DNA from: Pectobacterium aroidearum | GTDB taxonomy: Bacteria; Pseudomonadota; Gammaproteobacteria; Enterobacterales; Enterobacteriaceae | DNA length: 64,000 bases | Assembly: GCF_041228105.1 (NCBI RefSeq) | Contig: NZ_CP166097.1 | Coordinates: 1,550,001-1,614,000 of the forward strand | Direction of reading: 5' to 3' | Part shown: positions 25,907 through 35,289 of the stretch, piece after piece | Layout: every line of letters starts with the position of its first letter | Position numbering within the stretch: the stretch's first letter is position 1 | Notes under the pieces: generated by a model | What the model saw: only the letters and a program-made list of their open reading frames with translations | Database searches by the model: none | Told to the model about the DNA's origin: nothing | Position numbers and translations under genes: made by a program

Positions 25907-26051
25907 GCCAAAGTATAAGTTGGGAATACGCCAATGTTGCGCTTGTGTATTAAAAATATTTCCAAAATGATGCAAAATTTAGATCTGCTTAACGTTTTGG
26001 TTAATTTGTGTGAAGAGATATTACCCGGTTTTTACTGCTGCATAACACCTT

Positions 26052-26071
26052 AATGTGATTGATATCACTAA
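26052..26071. promoter_or_regulatory. Putative CRP or FNR-type site between fadL and yfcZ
   Basis: TGTGA-TTGATA-TCACT is one base from the CRP core TGTGAnnnnnnTCACA. The centre TTGATATCA also resembles an FNR box. It sits in the 388-base divergent region between fadL (start 25804) and yfcZ (start 26193) and could serve either gene. Confidence 0.5.
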
Positions 26072-26192
26072 AATTACAGGGTGGCATGAAGTGCTGGTGC
26101 TGCTTTAGGAGGAGGGAGTAAAATATAAGGAAGATACAAATATTTGAACTGGATCAAATCTCCCGCATCTTAAGTCTTAAGAGGAAAGTAGC

Positions 26193-26489
26193 ATGACGAA
26201 CGTAATCAACAAATGCAGTGCTGAGGAAACCGCAGCGTGTTGCTGTGTCGATGTCGGCACAATCATGGATAACACCGATTGCACGGCGTCTTACAGCAAA
26301 GTTTTCAGCGATCGTTCTGATGCTGAAGCGGCGTTGGCCGCGTTGACGGAAAAAGCGCGCGCGGTAGAATCTGAACCTTGCGACATCGTCAGCACGCTGG
26401 AAGAGGTAGACGGCGGCGTGAAACTGGACATCGATTTTACGTTCAGCTGCCAGGCTGAAACGATGATTTTCCAGCTCGGTCTGCGTTAA
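26193..26489 (+). CDS. yfcZ: YfcZ/YiiS-family small cysteine-rich protein
   Basis: 98 residues, near the length of E. coli YfcZ. It begins MTNVINKCSAEETAACCCVDVGTIMDN with a Cys-rich start, and ends in a beta-type stretch VKLDIDFTFSCQAETMIFQLGLR. AAGAGGAAAG precedes the ATG. In E. coli it lies between fadL and fadI; here that order is kept upstream, but another cluster lies between it and fadI. Function unknown. Confidence 0.85.
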   Translation: MTNVINKCSAEETAACCCVDVGTIMDNTDCTASYSKVFSDRSDAEAALAALTEKARAVESEPCDIVSTLEEVDGGVKLDIDFTFSCQAETMIFQLGLR

Positions 26490-26497
26490 GTATTTTT

Positions 26498-26535
26498 CTG
26501 GTAGGCACTGGTTTATTATGCCTGCCAGATGTTTT
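26498..26535 (+). terminator. Terminator of yfcZ
   Basis: CTGGTAGGCA pairs with TGCCTGCCAG (one T-G pair) across an 18-base loop, followed by ATGTTTTTC. Nine bases after the yfcZ stop. Confidence 0.6.
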
Positions 26536-26743
26536 TCTCTCCACTCACGTGTATTTCCCTTTCCTACGGTCTTTCTGTTGTTCGCATTGATAATGTGTTG
26601 TACCGAATTACGCCTCGTGTTTCCCTCTCTCTTCTTCCGTTAGCAAACAATCGCAATTGGATAGTATTTTTTGTTTCTGGCAGATAACTCTGTGATTCTA
26701 TTTAATTTCAGTATTATTTCTTTATACAAAATCGAGTCCTGTT

Positions 26744-27760
26744 TTGATCAGTTTTGAGCATGTTAGCAAGTCGTTTACGACACAGGGTAAAACGCTGTAT
26801 GCCGTGAAAGATGTCACATTGGACATTGATAGAGGAGAGATTTTCGGCATCATCGGGTTCAGCGGAGCAGGAAAAAGTACGCTGTTGCGTCTGGTTAATT
26901 TGCTGGAAACGCCAACGGAAGGGAAAGTGACGATTAACCAGCAGGATATCACTTTGCTTTCCTCAGACGCCCTGCGCCAACTCCGGCGTCGCATTGGCAT
27001 GGTCTTCCAAACGTTCAATTTATTTCAGTCGCGAACGGTAGCGGGTAATGTTGCTTGGCCGCTACGCTTGGCGCGTATGAATCGCCAACAGATACAGCAG
27101 CGGGTTGACGAAGTGCTGCGCTTTGTCGGCCTGGAAGATAAGAAGGATCACTATCCCGAGCAGCTTTCCGGCGGGCAGAAACAGCGCGTCGGCATTGCCA
27201 GAGCGCTGGTTAGCTCACCGGATATTCTAATTTGCGACGAGGCGACTTCAGCGCTGGATCCCGAAACCACGGAGGATATTCTTCAGTTGCTGGAGAGTAT
27301 CAATCGCCAATATCACATCACGATCTTGTTGATTACGCATGAGATGAATGTGATCCGCCGCATTTGCCACCGGGTTGCCGTCATGGAACAAGGTCGGGTT
27401 ATCGAACAGGGACGTGTGGTCGATATTTTCACCCGTCCTGAGCATAAAACCACGCGTAACTTTGTGCGCTCAATTTTTAACGATCGTTTACCTCCTCGGT
27501 TATTGCAGACGCTGCAATCACGCCATTCCGGTTCGCTATACCAGCTCATTTTTCATGACGGCTCAACCAGTGTACCGCTGTTGTCACAAACGGCACGTCT
27601 GCATCCGCTTATCGATTACAACATTATTTACGGCAATATCAGCGAGTTACAGGGAGCGTTGTTCGGCAGCCTGATTGTGGAGTCGCCAGACAGTATTGCT
27701 GCCGCGCTGGAAACGCTGGCGCAAACGGTGGAAGTCAGGGAGGTGAGTCATGAGGGTTGA
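26744..27760 (+). CDS. ABC transporter ATP-binding protein, MetN-like
   Basis: 338 residues from a TTG start (no ATG or GTG fits; MISFEHVSKSF aligns with MetN N-termini). Walker A is GFSGAGKST, signature LSGGQKQR, Walker B ILICDEATSALD, with the H-loop ITHEMNVI. After the ATPase domain comes the C-terminal regulatory (C2) domain of about 100 residues as in MetN (GSLYQLIFHDGST, IDYNIIYGNISELQGALFGSLIVE). MetN family importers carry methionine and related compounds. The weak start and coupling to the permease (11-base overlap) suggest co-regulation. A 254-base gap with no gene lies before it. Confidence 0.88.
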   Translation: MISFEHVSKSFTTQGKTLYAVKDVTLDIDRGEIFGIIGFSGAGKSTLLRLVNLLETPTEGKVTINQQDITLLSSDALRQLRRRIGMVFQTFNLFQSRTVAGNVAWPLRLARMNRQQIQQRVDEVLRFVGLEDKKDHYPEQLSGGQKQRVGIARALVSSPDILICDEATSALDPETTEDILQLLESINRQYHITILLITHEMNVIRRICHRVAVMEQGRVIEQGRVVDIFTRPEHKTTRNFVRSIFNDRLPPRLLQTLQSRHSGSLYQLIFHDGSTSVPLLSQTARLHPLIDYNIIYGNISELQGALFGSLIVESPDSIAAALETLAQTVEVREVSHEG

Positions 27761-28412
27761 TTGGACGACATTCTGGCAGACGCTGCTGGTCGCTACTGGT
27801 GAAACGTTGGCGATGGTATTAGTGACGTTGTTATTTGCCAGCGTTCTGGGCATTGGTTTGGGCTTGTTGCTATTTCTAAGCCGTACGGGAGGATTATTTG
27901 AAAATCGCGTGCTGTTTGTGTTGTTGAATCTGGTTATCAACATTGTGCGGCCCATTCCGTTCATTATTTTTCTGGTGGCGGTGAGCCCCATGACACGCAT
28001 GGTTGTGGGAACCACCATCGGTATTGCTGCTGCTATTTTCCCAATGATTCTGGTTGCCGCTTGCGCGATTGCGAGGGTAGTGGAAAACAATCTGATGTCG
28101 GTCGATCCCGGCATGATTGAAGCCGCACGCGCACTGGGTGCGACCCCTTTGCAGATCATTACGGGAGTACTGATTCGGGAAGCGCTGGGCCCGCTGATTA
28201 TGGGGCTGACATTTATTACTGTTGCTCTGGTCGATTTCTCTGCCGTTGCTGGAATGGTTGGCGGCGGTGGATTGGGCAATTTGGCAATGACCTACGGCTA
28301 CAACCGGTTTAACACCTCGGTCATGGTTGTCACAGTGGTGATTCTGATTGTGCTGGTTCAACTGGCTCAACATGCTGGCAACTATTTTTCCCGCCGTATC
28401 ATGCGGCGCTAA
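27750..28412 (+). CDS. ABC transporter permease, MetI-like
   Basis: 220 residues with five or more hydrophobic segments, the MetI length. The permease coupling motif EAARALGATPLQIITGVLIREA is present near residues 125-150. It overlaps the ATPase gene and is followed 70 bases later by the binding protein, as in metNIQ. Substrate cannot be assigned beyond methionine-type compounds. Confidence 0.88.
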   Translation: MRVDWTTFWQTLLVATGETLAMVLVTLLFASVLGIGLGLLLFLSRTGGLFENRVLFVLLNLVINIVRPIPFIIFLVAVSPMTRMVVGTTIGIAAAIFPMILVAACAIARVVENNLMSVDPGMIEAARALGATPLQIITGVLIREALGPLIMGLTFITVALVDFSAVAGMVGGGGLGNLAMTYGYNRFNTSVMVVTVVILIVLVQLAQHAGNYFSRRIMRR

Positions 28413-28482
28413 CACCCCATGGCGACGGTGGAGTTAAGTTGACGATATTTCACTGGGTTTTCATTTAATTAAGGAGTGAACA

Positions 28483-29337
28483 ATGACATGGCAAAAAATG
28501 GTATTAGGAACGCTGTTGACGCTCTCCTTACAGGCTGGCGCAGCACAAAAGCCTGTGGATGTAACCATCGGCGTAGCGGGAAGTGAAGACGCATATTGGA
28601 AGGTGCTTTCGCAAAAAGCGAAAGCGGAGAACATCAACATCAAACTGATCAGTTTTTCGGACTATGCATTACCTAATAAAGCGCTGGCTAACGGTGATGT
28701 CGATCTTAACGCGTTTCAACATTTGGCTTTCCTCAGTCAGTTCAACGTGAATAACCAACTCACGATTGTTCCGATCGGCGCGACACAAATTGTGCCTATG
28801 GCGCTGTATTCGGAGAAATACCGCGAGCTGAAGGATATTCCGCAGGGGGCGCAAATTGCCTTGCCAAACGATCCGTCCAATCAAGGACGTGCACTCAAGG
28901 TGCTGGAATCATCCGGCTTGCTCACGTTGAAAGACGGTGCGGGATTGCACGCGACACCTGACGATATTATCGAGAACCCACGCAAGCTGAAAATTCTGCC
29001 GGTGGTAGCACAACAGACCCCGCGCGTGCTGGCTGATGTGGCAGCATCGGTCATCAATCAGGGCGTGGCGGTGGATGCAGGTTTGCCTGCCGACAAGATC
29101 CTATTTCAGGACGATCCTACTGCGCCGTCTGCTTTACCTTATGTAAACGTGTTTGCCGCTCGAGAAAAGGATAAAGACAATCCGGTCTACCAGCGGATTG
29201 TGGCGCTATATCACCAGCCTGATGTGATTGCAGCAGTGAAAGAGGATACAAAAGGCGTCGCGGTCGTCGTGGATCTACCCGCTAAAGATTTGCAGGACAA
29301 ACTTAACCAGCTTGAAGACGATTTGAGAAAGCAATAA
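28483..29337 (+). CDS. MetQ/NlpA-type substrate-binding protein without lipobox
   Basis: 284 residues. The NlpA/MetQ pattern is clear: DVTIGVAGSEDAYWKVL, LANGDVDLNAFQHLAFL, ALPNDPSNQGRALKVLESSGLL and the ending QQTPRVLADVAASVI. Usual MetQ proteins are lipoproteins with a Cys at the cleavage site; here the signal reads GTLLTLSLQAGAAQKP with no Cys, so the protein is probably soluble in the periplasm. Ribosome site AAGGAG precedes the ATG. It forms a transporter with the two upstream genes. Confidence 0.88.
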   Translation: MTWQKMVLGTLLTLSLQAGAAQKPVDVTIGVAGSEDAYWKVLSQKAKAENINIKLISFSDYALPNKALANGDVDLNAFQHLAFLSQFNVNNQLTIVPIGATQIVPMALYSEKYRELKDIPQGAQIALPNDPSNQGRALKVLESSGLLTLKDGAGLHATPDDIIENPRKLKILPVVAQQTPRVLADVAASVINQGVAVDAGLPADKILFQDDPTAPSALPYVNVFAAREKDKDNPVYQRIVALYHQPDVIAAVKEDTKGVAVVVDLPAKDLQDKLNQLEDDLRKQ

Positions 29338-29398
29338 ACCTATCTTTTATTCAAATTATTCATATGGCTAGCGTAATGATGACATCAGGAGGCGAAGA

Positions 29399-30598
29399 AT
29401 GAGTGAGTTAATTTCCCATCATCGGGGCATCATCCGATCGCATTTTGAACAGACCGCACAGAAATATCTCCAGGTTAGCCATCAGATCCATGCCCGCCCC
29501 GAACTGGGCAATCAGGAGTATTTTGCCGCAGAAACCCTGACGGACCTGCTTCGTGACGCCGGTTTTACCGTAACGCGGGATATCGCCGGGCATGAAACGG
29601 GCTTCGTGGCACACAAAGGTTCGGCGAACAGCGGGCCACGGATTGGCTATCTGGCCGAATATGATGCGCTGCCGGGATTGGGGCACGCCTGCGGCCACAA
29701 TCTGATTGGCACGAGCAGCGTGGCGGCCGCGATTGCGCTCTCTCACGTCGTGGATCAGACGGGGGGAGAGGTGTGGGTATTTGGCACACCGGCGGAGGAG
29801 GGCGGCGTTAACGGCAGTGCCAAAGGCAGCTTTGCGGATGCGGGCATATTTGATGGTATTGATGCTGCGTTGATGATTCACGGCTCGGGTAAAACGCAAC
29901 TGACCTCTGCCAGTCTGGCTGTCGATCCGTTGGATTTCCATTTTACTGGCCGAGCGGCACATGCTTCAGCGTCTCCGGAAGAGGGGATTAACGCGCTGGA
30001 TGCGGTGATTCAACTCTTTACCGGTATCAACGCGCTGCGGCAGCAACTGCCGGGCGATACGCGTATCCACGGTATTATTACCCACGGCGGAGAAGCGCCA
30101 AATATCATTCCTGAATATGCGTCTGCACGGTTTTATATTCGAGCCTCAACCTGGCAGCGTGCGCAGGCCGTCAGTGAAAGAGTTCGGGCGGTAGCGGAAG
30201 GTGCTGCATTGGCAACGGGGAGTACGCTGAAGGTTGAACGATTCCAAAATCCCGTTAAGGATTTGATTACTAATAGACCGCTGGATACCATCGTGGGAGA
30301 AGAACTGGTGGCGTTGGGAGAAACGCTCTCCGACCAGCCACGTCGTGGCCTTGGTTCCACGGATGCAGGTAACGCCAGTCATGTTATCCCCGTCAGCCAT
30401 TGCTATATCAAAATTGGCCCTGACGATCTGGTGGCGCACACGCCTGCGTTTCGTGATGCCGCCATTTCCCTACAGGGCGATCAGGCGCTGCTGGTGGCCG
30501 CACAGGCTCTGTCGCTCTCGGGTTACCGCTTATTGACAGAACCTTCCCTGCTGGAAAGTGTGAAAGCAGACTTTCGCCGCACGCATTCCCTCACCTGA
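29399..30598 (+). CDS. M20-family metallopeptidase / amidohydrolase (AbgB/HipO-like)
   Basis: 399 residues. Zinc-enzyme residues are visible: the first His in a GLGHACGHN block, the catalytic pair in GTPAEEGGVNGSAK, and a later Glu/His region (HGSGKT, GSTDAGNASHV). A dimerisation domain interrupts the catalytic one near residues 180-300 (FTGRAAHASASPEEGINALDA). The family removes acyl groups from amino acids or splits dipeptides. It lies 61 bases after the binding protein with GGAGG upstream, so it is likely part of the same operon and acts on what the transporter brings in. Confidence 0.88.
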   Translation: MSELISHHRGIIRSHFEQTAQKYLQVSHQIHARPELGNQEYFAAETLTDLLRDAGFTVTRDIAGHETGFVAHKGSANSGPRIGYLAEYDALPGLGHACGHNLIGTSSVAAAIALSHVVDQTGGEVWVFGTPAEEGGVNGSAKGSFADAGIFDGIDAALMIHGSGKTQLTSASLAVDPLDFHFTGRAAHASASPEEGINALDAVIQLFTGINALRQQLPGDTRIHGIITHGGEAPNIIPEYASARFYIRASTWQRAQAVSERVRAVAEGAALATGSTLKVERFQNPVKDLITNRPLDTIVGEELVALGETLSDQPRRGLGSTDAGNASHVIPVSHCYIKIGPDDLVAHTPAFRDAAISLQGDQALLVAAQALSLSGYRLLTEPSLLESVKADFRRTHSLT

Positions 30599-30610
30599 TG
30601 TAATCAATAC

Positions 30611-30649
30611 CGAGATGGCTGCTGAAATCACTACTCAGCGGTCATCTCG
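30611..30649 (+). terminator. Hairpin after the M20 gene
   Basis: A 15-pair stem (CGAGATGGCTGCTGA with TCAGCGGTCATCTCG, two G-T pairs) with a nine-base loop, starting 12 bases after the stop. The T-rich tail (TCTGTTCTCC) is weak. Confidence 0.6.
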
Positions 30650-30735
30650 TCTGTTCTCCTCGCGGACAGTGGCATGTTCTTCACACTTTTATGTTGCGCA
30701 GCTTTGCGTAATGTAACTATCTGGTTAACAATGAA

Positions 30736-30752
30736 ATCAGGTCTGACCTGTT
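30736..30752. promoter_or_regulatory. Putative FadR site upstream of fadIJ
   Basis: ATCAGGTCTGACCTGTT agrees with the FadR consensus at 11 of 13 fixed positions and is nearly palindromic. It is centred about 45 bases before the fadI ATG, where repression in the absence of fatty acids would be expected. Confidence 0.65.
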
Positions 30753-30788
30753 GTGCGTGCACTTTATTTTCGGTTAACAGGAGCGTTT

Positions 30789-32102
30789 ATGAGCGAGGTA
30801 TTACCTCTGATAACCCGCCGTGGCGATCGCATTGCGTTCGTGAGCGGATTACGCACCCCATTTGCCCGGCAGGCAACGGCCTACCATGGCGTACCGGCCC
30901 TCGAGTTAGGGAAGCTCGTCACCAGTGAATTACTGGTTCGCACGGGTATCGATCCTGAATTGATCGAACTACTGGTGTTTGGACAAGTGGTTCAAATGCC
31001 TGAAGCGCCGAATATCGCCAGAGAGATCGTACTTGGCACGGGCATGAGTGTGCATACCGATGCCTACAGCGTGTCGCGTGCCTGCGCGACCAGCTTTCAG
31101 GCGGTTGCCAACGTGGCGGAAAGCATTATGGCGGGGACGGTGGAAGTCGGTATTGCTGGCGGCGCAGATTCCTCTTCCGTGCTGCCTATTGGTGTCAGCA
31201 AAGCGCTGGCCAGAACGCTGGTGGATATGAACAAAGCCAGAACGCTGGGCCAGAAGTTAAAGCTGTTAAGCGGCCTACGCCCGAAAGACCTGCTGCCAGT
31301 TGCCCCCGCCGTGGCGGAGTATTCCACCGGGTTGCGTATGGGCGACACCGCTGAACAGATGGCAAAAACCTACGGCATCACGCGTGAAGAGCAGGATGAG
31401 TTGGCGCTCCGTTCGCACAAGCTGGCGGCCCAAGCCTGGGAATCTGGCGTGCTGCGCGATGAAGTGATGACGGCTTATGTCCCGCCTTATGAGAAGGCGC
31501 TGAGTGAAGATAACAATGTGCGCCATGATTCCGCACTGGAGCAGTATTCCCGTTTACGCCCGGCATTCGATCGCCGGCATGGCTCCGTGACGGCGGCGAA
31601 CAGTACGCCGCTGACGGATGGCGCGGCGGCCGTGTTGATGATGAGTGAATCTCGAGCCAAAAGTCTGGGACTCACGCCGCTAGGCTACCTGCGTAGTTAT
31701 GCATTCAGCGCTATCGGCGTGCAGCGTGATATGTTGCTGGGGCCGGCTTATGCCTCTCCGCTTGCGCTGGCAAGGGCTGGAGTGAAGCTGGCTGATTTGA
31801 CGCTCATTGATATGCACGAAGCCTTTGCCGCCCAGACGCTGGCAAACCTCAAACTGTTTGCCAGCGATGAGTTCGCCCGTCATCAACTGGGTAGGAATGC
31901 CGCGCTGGGTGAGGTAGATCGCGCTAAGTTCAATGTGCTGGGGGGCTCCATTGCCTATGGACACCCCTTTGCGGCCACCGGCGCGAGGATGATTACCCAA
32001 ACGCTGAATGAACTGCGCCGTCGCGGCGGCGGACTGGGATTAACCACCGCCTGCGCGGCGGGCGGGCTGGGTGCGGCAATGGTACTGGAGGTGACGCCAT
32101 GA
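30789..32102 (+). CDS. fadI: 3-ketoacyl-CoA thiolase FadI
   Basis: 437 residues from the ATG with AGGAG upstream (E. coli FadI 436). Thiolase nucleophile Cys99 in SRACATS, the His of [12 protein letters not shown], and the second Cys region [12 protein letters not shown] are all present. It performs the last step of fatty acid beta-oxidation in the anaerobic-type FadIJ complex. Its stop overlaps the fadJ start (ATGA), and a FadR site precedes it. Confidence 0.96.
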   Translation: MSEVLPLITRRGDRIAFVSGLRTPFARQATAYHGVPALELGKLVTSELLVRTGIDPELIELLVFGQVVQMPEAPNIAREIVLGTGMSVHTDAYSVSRACATSFQAVANVAESIMAGTVEVGIAGGADSSSVLPIGVSKALARTLVDMNKARTLGQKLKLLSGLRPKDLLPVAPAVAEYSTGLRMGDTAEQMAKTYGITREEQDELALRSHKLAAQAWESGVLRDEVMTAYVPPYEKALSEDNNVRHDSALEQYSRLRPAFDRRHGSVTAANSTPLTDGAAAVLMMSESRAKSLGLTPLGYLRSYAFSAIGVQRDMLLGPAYASPLALARAGVKLADLTLIDMHEAFAAQTLANLKLFASDEFARHQLGRNAALGEVDRAKFNVLGGSIAYGHPFAATGARMITQTLNELRRRGGGLGLTTACAAGGLGAAMVLEVTP

Positions 32103-34282
32103 ACGATCAACAGCCTTTCTCTGCCATAACGGAAAGCCCCTCTGCCTTTTCCCTCACGATTCGGCCGGATAATATCGGTGTGATCGGCATTGACGTGCCC
32201 GGCGAGAAGGTAAACACGCTAAAAAGCGAATTTGCGCAGCAGATTCTTTCGGTCTTCGAGCTGGCGCGACAACATGCGACGCTCAGGGGGTTGATCCTGA
32301 TTTCTTCCAAACCTGATTCGTTTATCGCGGGTGCGGACATCACCATGTTGAACCAGTGCCGCAGCGCTGAACAGGCTGAAAATCTGGCAAAGCAGGGACA
32401 GGAAACCTTTGAGCAGATTGCTGCATTACCGTTCCCCGTGGTGGCCGCGATTCACGGCGCTTGTCTGGGCGGCGGGCTGGAACTGGCATTAGCCTGCGAT
32501 TATCGCGTTTGCTCGCTGGATGAAAAAACGGTGCTGGGGTTACCGGAAGTGCAGCTTGGACTCCTTCCCGGATCAGGCGGAACGCAGCGTTTGCCGCGGT
32601 TGATTGGTCTGGATAGCGCGTTGGATCTCATTCTGACCGGTCGCCACCTCCGCGCGAATCAGGCGTTACGGCAGGGGCTGGTCGATGAGGCCGTTCCGCA
32701 CGATATCCTGCTGGATACCGCAGTCGAGATACTCAAAAAAGGAAAACGTAAAGTGGAGCCGCTTGGCTGGCGGTCGCGCCTGCTGAGCAGTCCGGGCATT
32801 CGCCATGTACTTTTCAAGATGGTGAAGCGCAAAACCCGTGCGAAAACACACGGCAACTATCCGGCTACTGAAAAGATTATTCAGGTCGTGCGCCGGGGAG
32901 TGGAAAAGGGTCGTGAAGAAGGATACCGACAGGAGGCGCGAGCGTTCGGTAAGCTGGTGATGACGCCGGAATCTGCCGCGCTACGCCATTTGTTCTTTGC
33001 TTCCAACGCGTTAAAGAAAACCACTGGTGCAGCCTCTGACGCGAAACCGATCCACTACGTCGGCATTCTTGGCGGCGGGTTGATGGGAGGAGGGATCGCC
33101 AGCGTGACGGCGACGCGCGGGCAGTTGCCGGTGCGGATTAAAGATATCAATGAGCAGGGTATCAACCATGCATTGAAGTACAACTGGCAACTGTTGACCC
33201 AGCGCGTTCAGCGTAAACGGATGAAGCCGACGGAGCGTCAGCGGTTGATGACGTTGATTTCCGGCAGTACCGATTATCGCGGGTTTGAACATGCGGATAT
33301 TGTCATTGAGGCCGTGTTCGAAGATCTGGCGCTGAAGCGGCAAATGGTGGCGGAGATTGAAGATCATGCCGCGCCGCATACGATTTTCGCATCCAACACC
33401 TCATCGCTGCCGATCCATCAGATTGCAGAGGGCGCGCGCCGTCCACAGCAGGTTATTGGGCTGCACTATTTTAGTCCGGTAGACAAAATGCCGCTGGTTG
33501 AAGTGATTCCTCATGCTCATACCAGTGCCGAAACGGTGGCGACGACGGTTGCTCTAGCCAGAAAGCAGGGAAAAACCGCGATCGTCGTGGGTGACAGCGC
33601 CGGTTTTTATGTGAACCGCATATTGGCTCCTTATATCAATGAAGCGGCTTACTGCCTGCTGGAAGGCGAGCCAATTGAATCGATAGACTATGCGCTGGTG
33701 CGCTTTGGTTTCCCCGTTGGCCCGTTTGCGCTGCTTGATGAAGTCGGCATCGATGTCGCGACCAAAATTGTGCCAGTGTTAAGTGAAGAACTGGGCACTC
33801 GTTTCACCTCCCCGCCCGCGTTTGATGCGATCCTGAAAGATGGGCGCAAAGGGCGTAAGAATGGGAAAGGGTTCTATCGATACAATAAAACGCGCCGTTT
33901 CTGGCAGACGGGGAGGGAGGTTGATAGCTCAATTTACCCGCTGCTGGATGTGACGGCAAAGGCTCACATCGACCCTGCGCTAATTAGCCAGCGTGGCGTA
34001 ATGATGATGCTGAATGAGGCGGCGCGTTGTCTGGATGAAGGCGTGATTCAATGTGCGCGCGATGGTGATATCGGGGCGGTCTTTGGTATTGGTTTCCCAC
34101 CGTTTCTTGGCGGACCGTTCCACTACATGGATCGTCTGGGGATGGAAACCGTCGTGAAAACACTACTGGTGCTGCAACAACAGTATGGCGATCGGTTCGC
34201 GCCCTGTGAGCGTTTGCTTGCGATGCGGGAAGGTCAGCGGACGTTTTATCCGCCAACCGATGAGGACGATAGCGCTAGTTAA
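32099..34282 (+). CDS. fadJ: Fatty acid oxidation multifunctional protein FadJ
   Basis: 727 residues (E. coli 714). The N-terminal enoyl-CoA hydratase part has ADITMLNQ and [14 protein letters not shown] with [22 protein letters not shown] in parts. The dehydrogenase part starts with [15 protein letters not shown] at about residue 322 (NAD-binding) and has the catalytic His in [16 protein letters not shown]. It pairs with FadI. The stop overlaps by eight bases the stop of the convergent pilus gene. It is the first gene boundary with an accessory cluster. Confidence 0.96.
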   Translation: MNDQQPFSAITESPSAFSLTIRPDNIGVIGIDVPGEKVNTLKSEFAQQILSVFELARQHATLRGLILISSKPDSFIAGADITMLNQCRSAEQAENLAKQGQETFEQIAALPFPVVAAIHGACLGGGLELALACDYRVCSLDEKTVLGLPEVQLGLLPGSGGTQRLPRLIGLDSALDLILTGRHLRANQALRQGLVDEAVPHDILLDTAVEILKKGKRKVEPLGWRSRLLSSPGIRHVLFKMVKRKTRAKTHGNYPATEKIIQVVRRGVEKGREEGYRQEARAFGKLVMTPESAALRHLFFASNALKKTTGAASDAKPIHYVGILGGGLMGGGIASVTATRGQLPVRIKDINEQGINHALKYNWQLLTQRVQRKRMKPTERQRLMTLISGSTDYRGFEHADIVIEAVFEDLALKRQMVAEIEDHAAPHTIFASNTSSLPIHQIAEGARRPQQVIGLHYFSPVDKMPLVEVIPHAHTSAETVATTVALARKQGKTAIVVGDSAGFYVNRILAPYINEAAYCLLEGEPIESIDYALVRFGFPVGPFALLDEVGIDVATKIVPVLSEELGTRFTSPPAFDAILKDGRKGRKNGKGFYRYNKTRRFWQTGREVDSSIYPLLDVTAKAHIDPALISQRGVMMMLNEAARCLDEGVIQCARDGDIGAVFGIGFPPFLGGPFHYMDRLGMETVVKTLLVLQQQYGDRFAPCERLLAMREGQRTFYPPTDEDDSAS

Positions 34283-35285
34283 TTGTGACGTTGATCGTGA
34301 CGGTGTCTTTATACGCCCCCTCCGGCTTGCTGGCCTGACTGGCGTTAATGCGGGCGGTGTACGGGATACTCTGTGTAATCCCCGAACCCGTCCCGCTGTA
34401 ATCGTTCGTCTCGGTCCAGGCGATATTCCCGGTGCGATAGAACTGATATTGCAGGTAGTAGGGCGTGCCGCCGACGGTGGCTGTCATTCTGCGCCAATTG
34501 GCATCGTCAGGGTGGGTACTGACCAGCTTGACGGTATACGCGCCCAGCAGCGTACAGCGAACGCCGAGGCTATTGTTGACATCCGCAAAATCGGCGGGAA
34601 ATGCCGCAGTACCAAAGCTGATATTCGGTGCGTTGGTGATCTGGCAATCATTGGTGATGTTCATGGTGATATTGAGGGTTGACGTCGTTGAGCCCTCATC
34701 GTAAATGCAGAGGCCTAATGCACCCAGCGCACACAGTCGGTAATCCCATTTGATGGTCACTGTGTCGGTATAGGTACCGGCGGAAATGTTGTTACCGGTA
34801 CTGGTGCGGATATAGATCGGCATTGTGCCGTCAGTGGAATTGAACAGGCCTAATATGTCCAGAAAGGTAGTCCGGCTCCAGGTGTAGGACGAGTTGATGT
34901 TATAGAGCGTACCGCAGCCGGAATCCATACACAGGCTGTAAGGAACGTAATCTGTGCTTGTCCCTCTGCGCAGCCGCATGGTGGTTCCGCTGGGGTTGCT
35001 GTCACTCTGTATCGTCGCGGTGATGGTATTGGGACTGATTAAACTCAACACACTCCCCGTACAACGAAACCCGCTTCCCGATGCCACGATCTGTGGTGAT
35101 CCGTTAACACCGACAACGGAAGAACCATAAGGCCCCAGCGTGGTGTTGCTGGGGGGCGTGGTACAGGCGGCATAGCCAAAAGGCGCGTAATAGAATGTCA
35201 TCATGAGCAAGGGCAGACGCAACCAACGGATAGTCTGCCAGTTGGCGGAAAAGGTGAAAGGAATCTTCGGTATCGGATTCAGCAT
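34275..35285 (-). CDS. Csu-type pilus tip protein with two spore-coat-U (SCPU) domains
   Basis: 336 residues. Signal peptide before ACTTPPSN (residue about 40), preceded by a long positive N-terminus. Two SCPU-type beta domains, each ending in a donor-strand-like motif ([15 protein letters not shown] at the end of the first; [16 protein letters not shown] at the end of the second). This two-domain layout is that of the CsuE tip adhesin of archaic chaperone-usher pili. It is the last gene of the minus-strand cluster and converges on fadJ, overlapping its stop codon. Confidence 0.8.
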   Translation of the reverse strand: MLNPIPKIPFTFSANWQTIRWLRLPLLMMTFYYAPFGYAACTTPPSNTTLGPYGSSVVGVNGSPQIVASGSGFRCTGSVLSLISPNTITATIQSDSNPSGTTMRLRRGTSTDYVPYSLCMDSGCGTLYNINSSYTWSRTTFLDILGLFNSTDGTMPIYIRTSTGNNISAGTYTDTVTIKWDYRLCALGALGLCIYDEGSTTSTLNITMNITNDCQITNAPNISFGTAAFPADFADVNNSLGVRCTLLGAYTVKLVSTHPDDANWRRMTATVGGTPYYLQYQFYRTGNIAWTETNDYSGTGSGITQSIPYTARINASQASKPEGAYKDTVTINVTIN

Positions 35286-35289
35286 CGTT

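Noticed and set aside
27647..28415. Long minus-strand open frames opposite the MetI-like gene
   Set aside because: Shadow frames over a GC-rich coding region; the plus-strand permease is clear.
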